DNA of 64,000 bases from Pirellulaceae bacterium (GTDB lineage Bacteria; Planctomycetota; Planctomycetia; Pirellulales; Pirellulaceae): positions 21,471-85,470 of the forward strand of contig BPJU01000019.1 in assembly GCA_026004775.1 (NCBI GenBank). Direction: 5' to 3'. Made by a program: the position numbers and the translations under genes. Position 1 is the first letter of the stretch; each line of letters opens with the position of its first letter. Below the pieces are notes generated by a model. It saw nothing but the letters and a program-made list of their open reading frames with translations. It was not told where the DNA came from and ran no database searches. Below, piece by piece: positions 63,844-64,000 of the stretch.

Positions 63844-64000
63844 TTACAGAGCGTACTCGCGCACGCGGCGAGCAATGGCCGCCGCCAGCGCCTCGCGTAC
63901 GCTGTCGATAGTAATCCTGTCGAATACCTGCTGGAAGAATCCCATGACGATCAGGCGGGTGGCTTCTTTGCGCGTCAGACCGCGGCACTGCGCATAAAAG
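63844..64000 (-). CDS. sufD: SufD (Fe-S cluster assembly), C-terminal end only
   Basis: Too short for a complete frame because the window ends. The reverse strand reads FYAQCRGLTRKEATRLIVMG, then FFQQVFDRITID and SVREALAAAIARRVREYAL before TAA at 63844. This is the helical C-terminus of SufB/SufD proteins ([SGA]RGL-x-x-x-EA-R-x-L-x-x-GF). SufD is more likely than SufB because a Rieske ferredoxin follows directly. The rest of the suf operon lies to the right of the window. Confidence 0.8.
   Translation of the reverse strand, partial: FYAQCRGLTRKEATRLIVMGFFQQVFDRITIDSVREALAAAIARRVREYAL

Overview
The window looks like chromosomal DNA of a planctomycete, most likely from the Pirellulales. The reasons are the high GC content, the many secreted or lipoprotein-like proteins found mainly in planctomycetes (DUF1598, NPCBM, PQQ-propeller, ceramidase-LamG), a very long MoxR/BatA-type operon, an FHA-sigma54 regulator and genes of the tetrahydromethanopterin/methanofuran C1 pathway. 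Genus cannot be fixed from sequence reading alone.

Layout. 1-1865 (+): tail of a Gfo/Idh/MocA oxidoreductase, a sugar phosphate isomerase/epimerase and a small membrane protein. 2076-20770 (-): one 18.7 kb gene train read from right to left: MoxR ATPase, DUF58, BatA/VWA membrane protein, a second VWA/GATase-like membrane protein, a DUF4175-like membrane/coiled-coil protein, a coiled-coil protein with about 30 Gly-Gln-Gln repeats, a secreted protein, an NPCBM protein, then three trypsin-fold (HtrA-like) proteins. Only the first of these three keeps the Ser-His-Asp triad. 21186-26308 (-): small secreted protein, two-BON-domain protein, small membrane protein and a TlpA-like thioredoxin.

26673-34663: a tRNA-Ile(GAT)/tRNA-Ala(TGC) pair is split by a 7.8 kb integrated element bounded by 23-bp direct repeats. 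The element holds a tyrosine integrase, a zinc-ribbon protein, a P-loop ATPase, a TOPRIM primase, an excisionase-like HTH protein and a few unknowns. Four of its genes carry single-base frameshifts. The integrase frame runs through the attachment site, so integration exchanges its C-terminal tail.

35169-38398 (+): ExbB, ExbD and a third, ATGA-coupled gene that looks like a TonB-type transducer whose C-terminus is an alpha/alpha-toroid. 38400-41929: REP-like hairpins, degenerate repeat blocks, and a divergent REP-associated-transposase relative that has lost its HUH motif. 42633-47597: two TatA-type proteins, tRNA-Val(CAC), a PQQ-propeller protein, an M50 protease with CBS domains coupled to an RlmI-type methyltransferase. 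47878-54124: an oxidoreductase, a Ser/Thr kinase, an FHA-GAF-sigma54 activator and a DUF1598 protein. 54262-57056 (+): ATP-grasp, hydantoinase-like and amino-acid-kinase genes of the methanofuran/H4MPT set. 57275-60113 (+): a MerR regulator followed by a VIT-VWA protein. 60320-62458 (-): a ceramidase-like protein. 62725-62936: a 212-bp MITE-like element with 17-bp terminal inverted repeats. 62949-64000 (-): DUF59/SufT-like, Rieske ferredoxin and the C-terminus of SufD, the end of an Fe-S assembly cluster.
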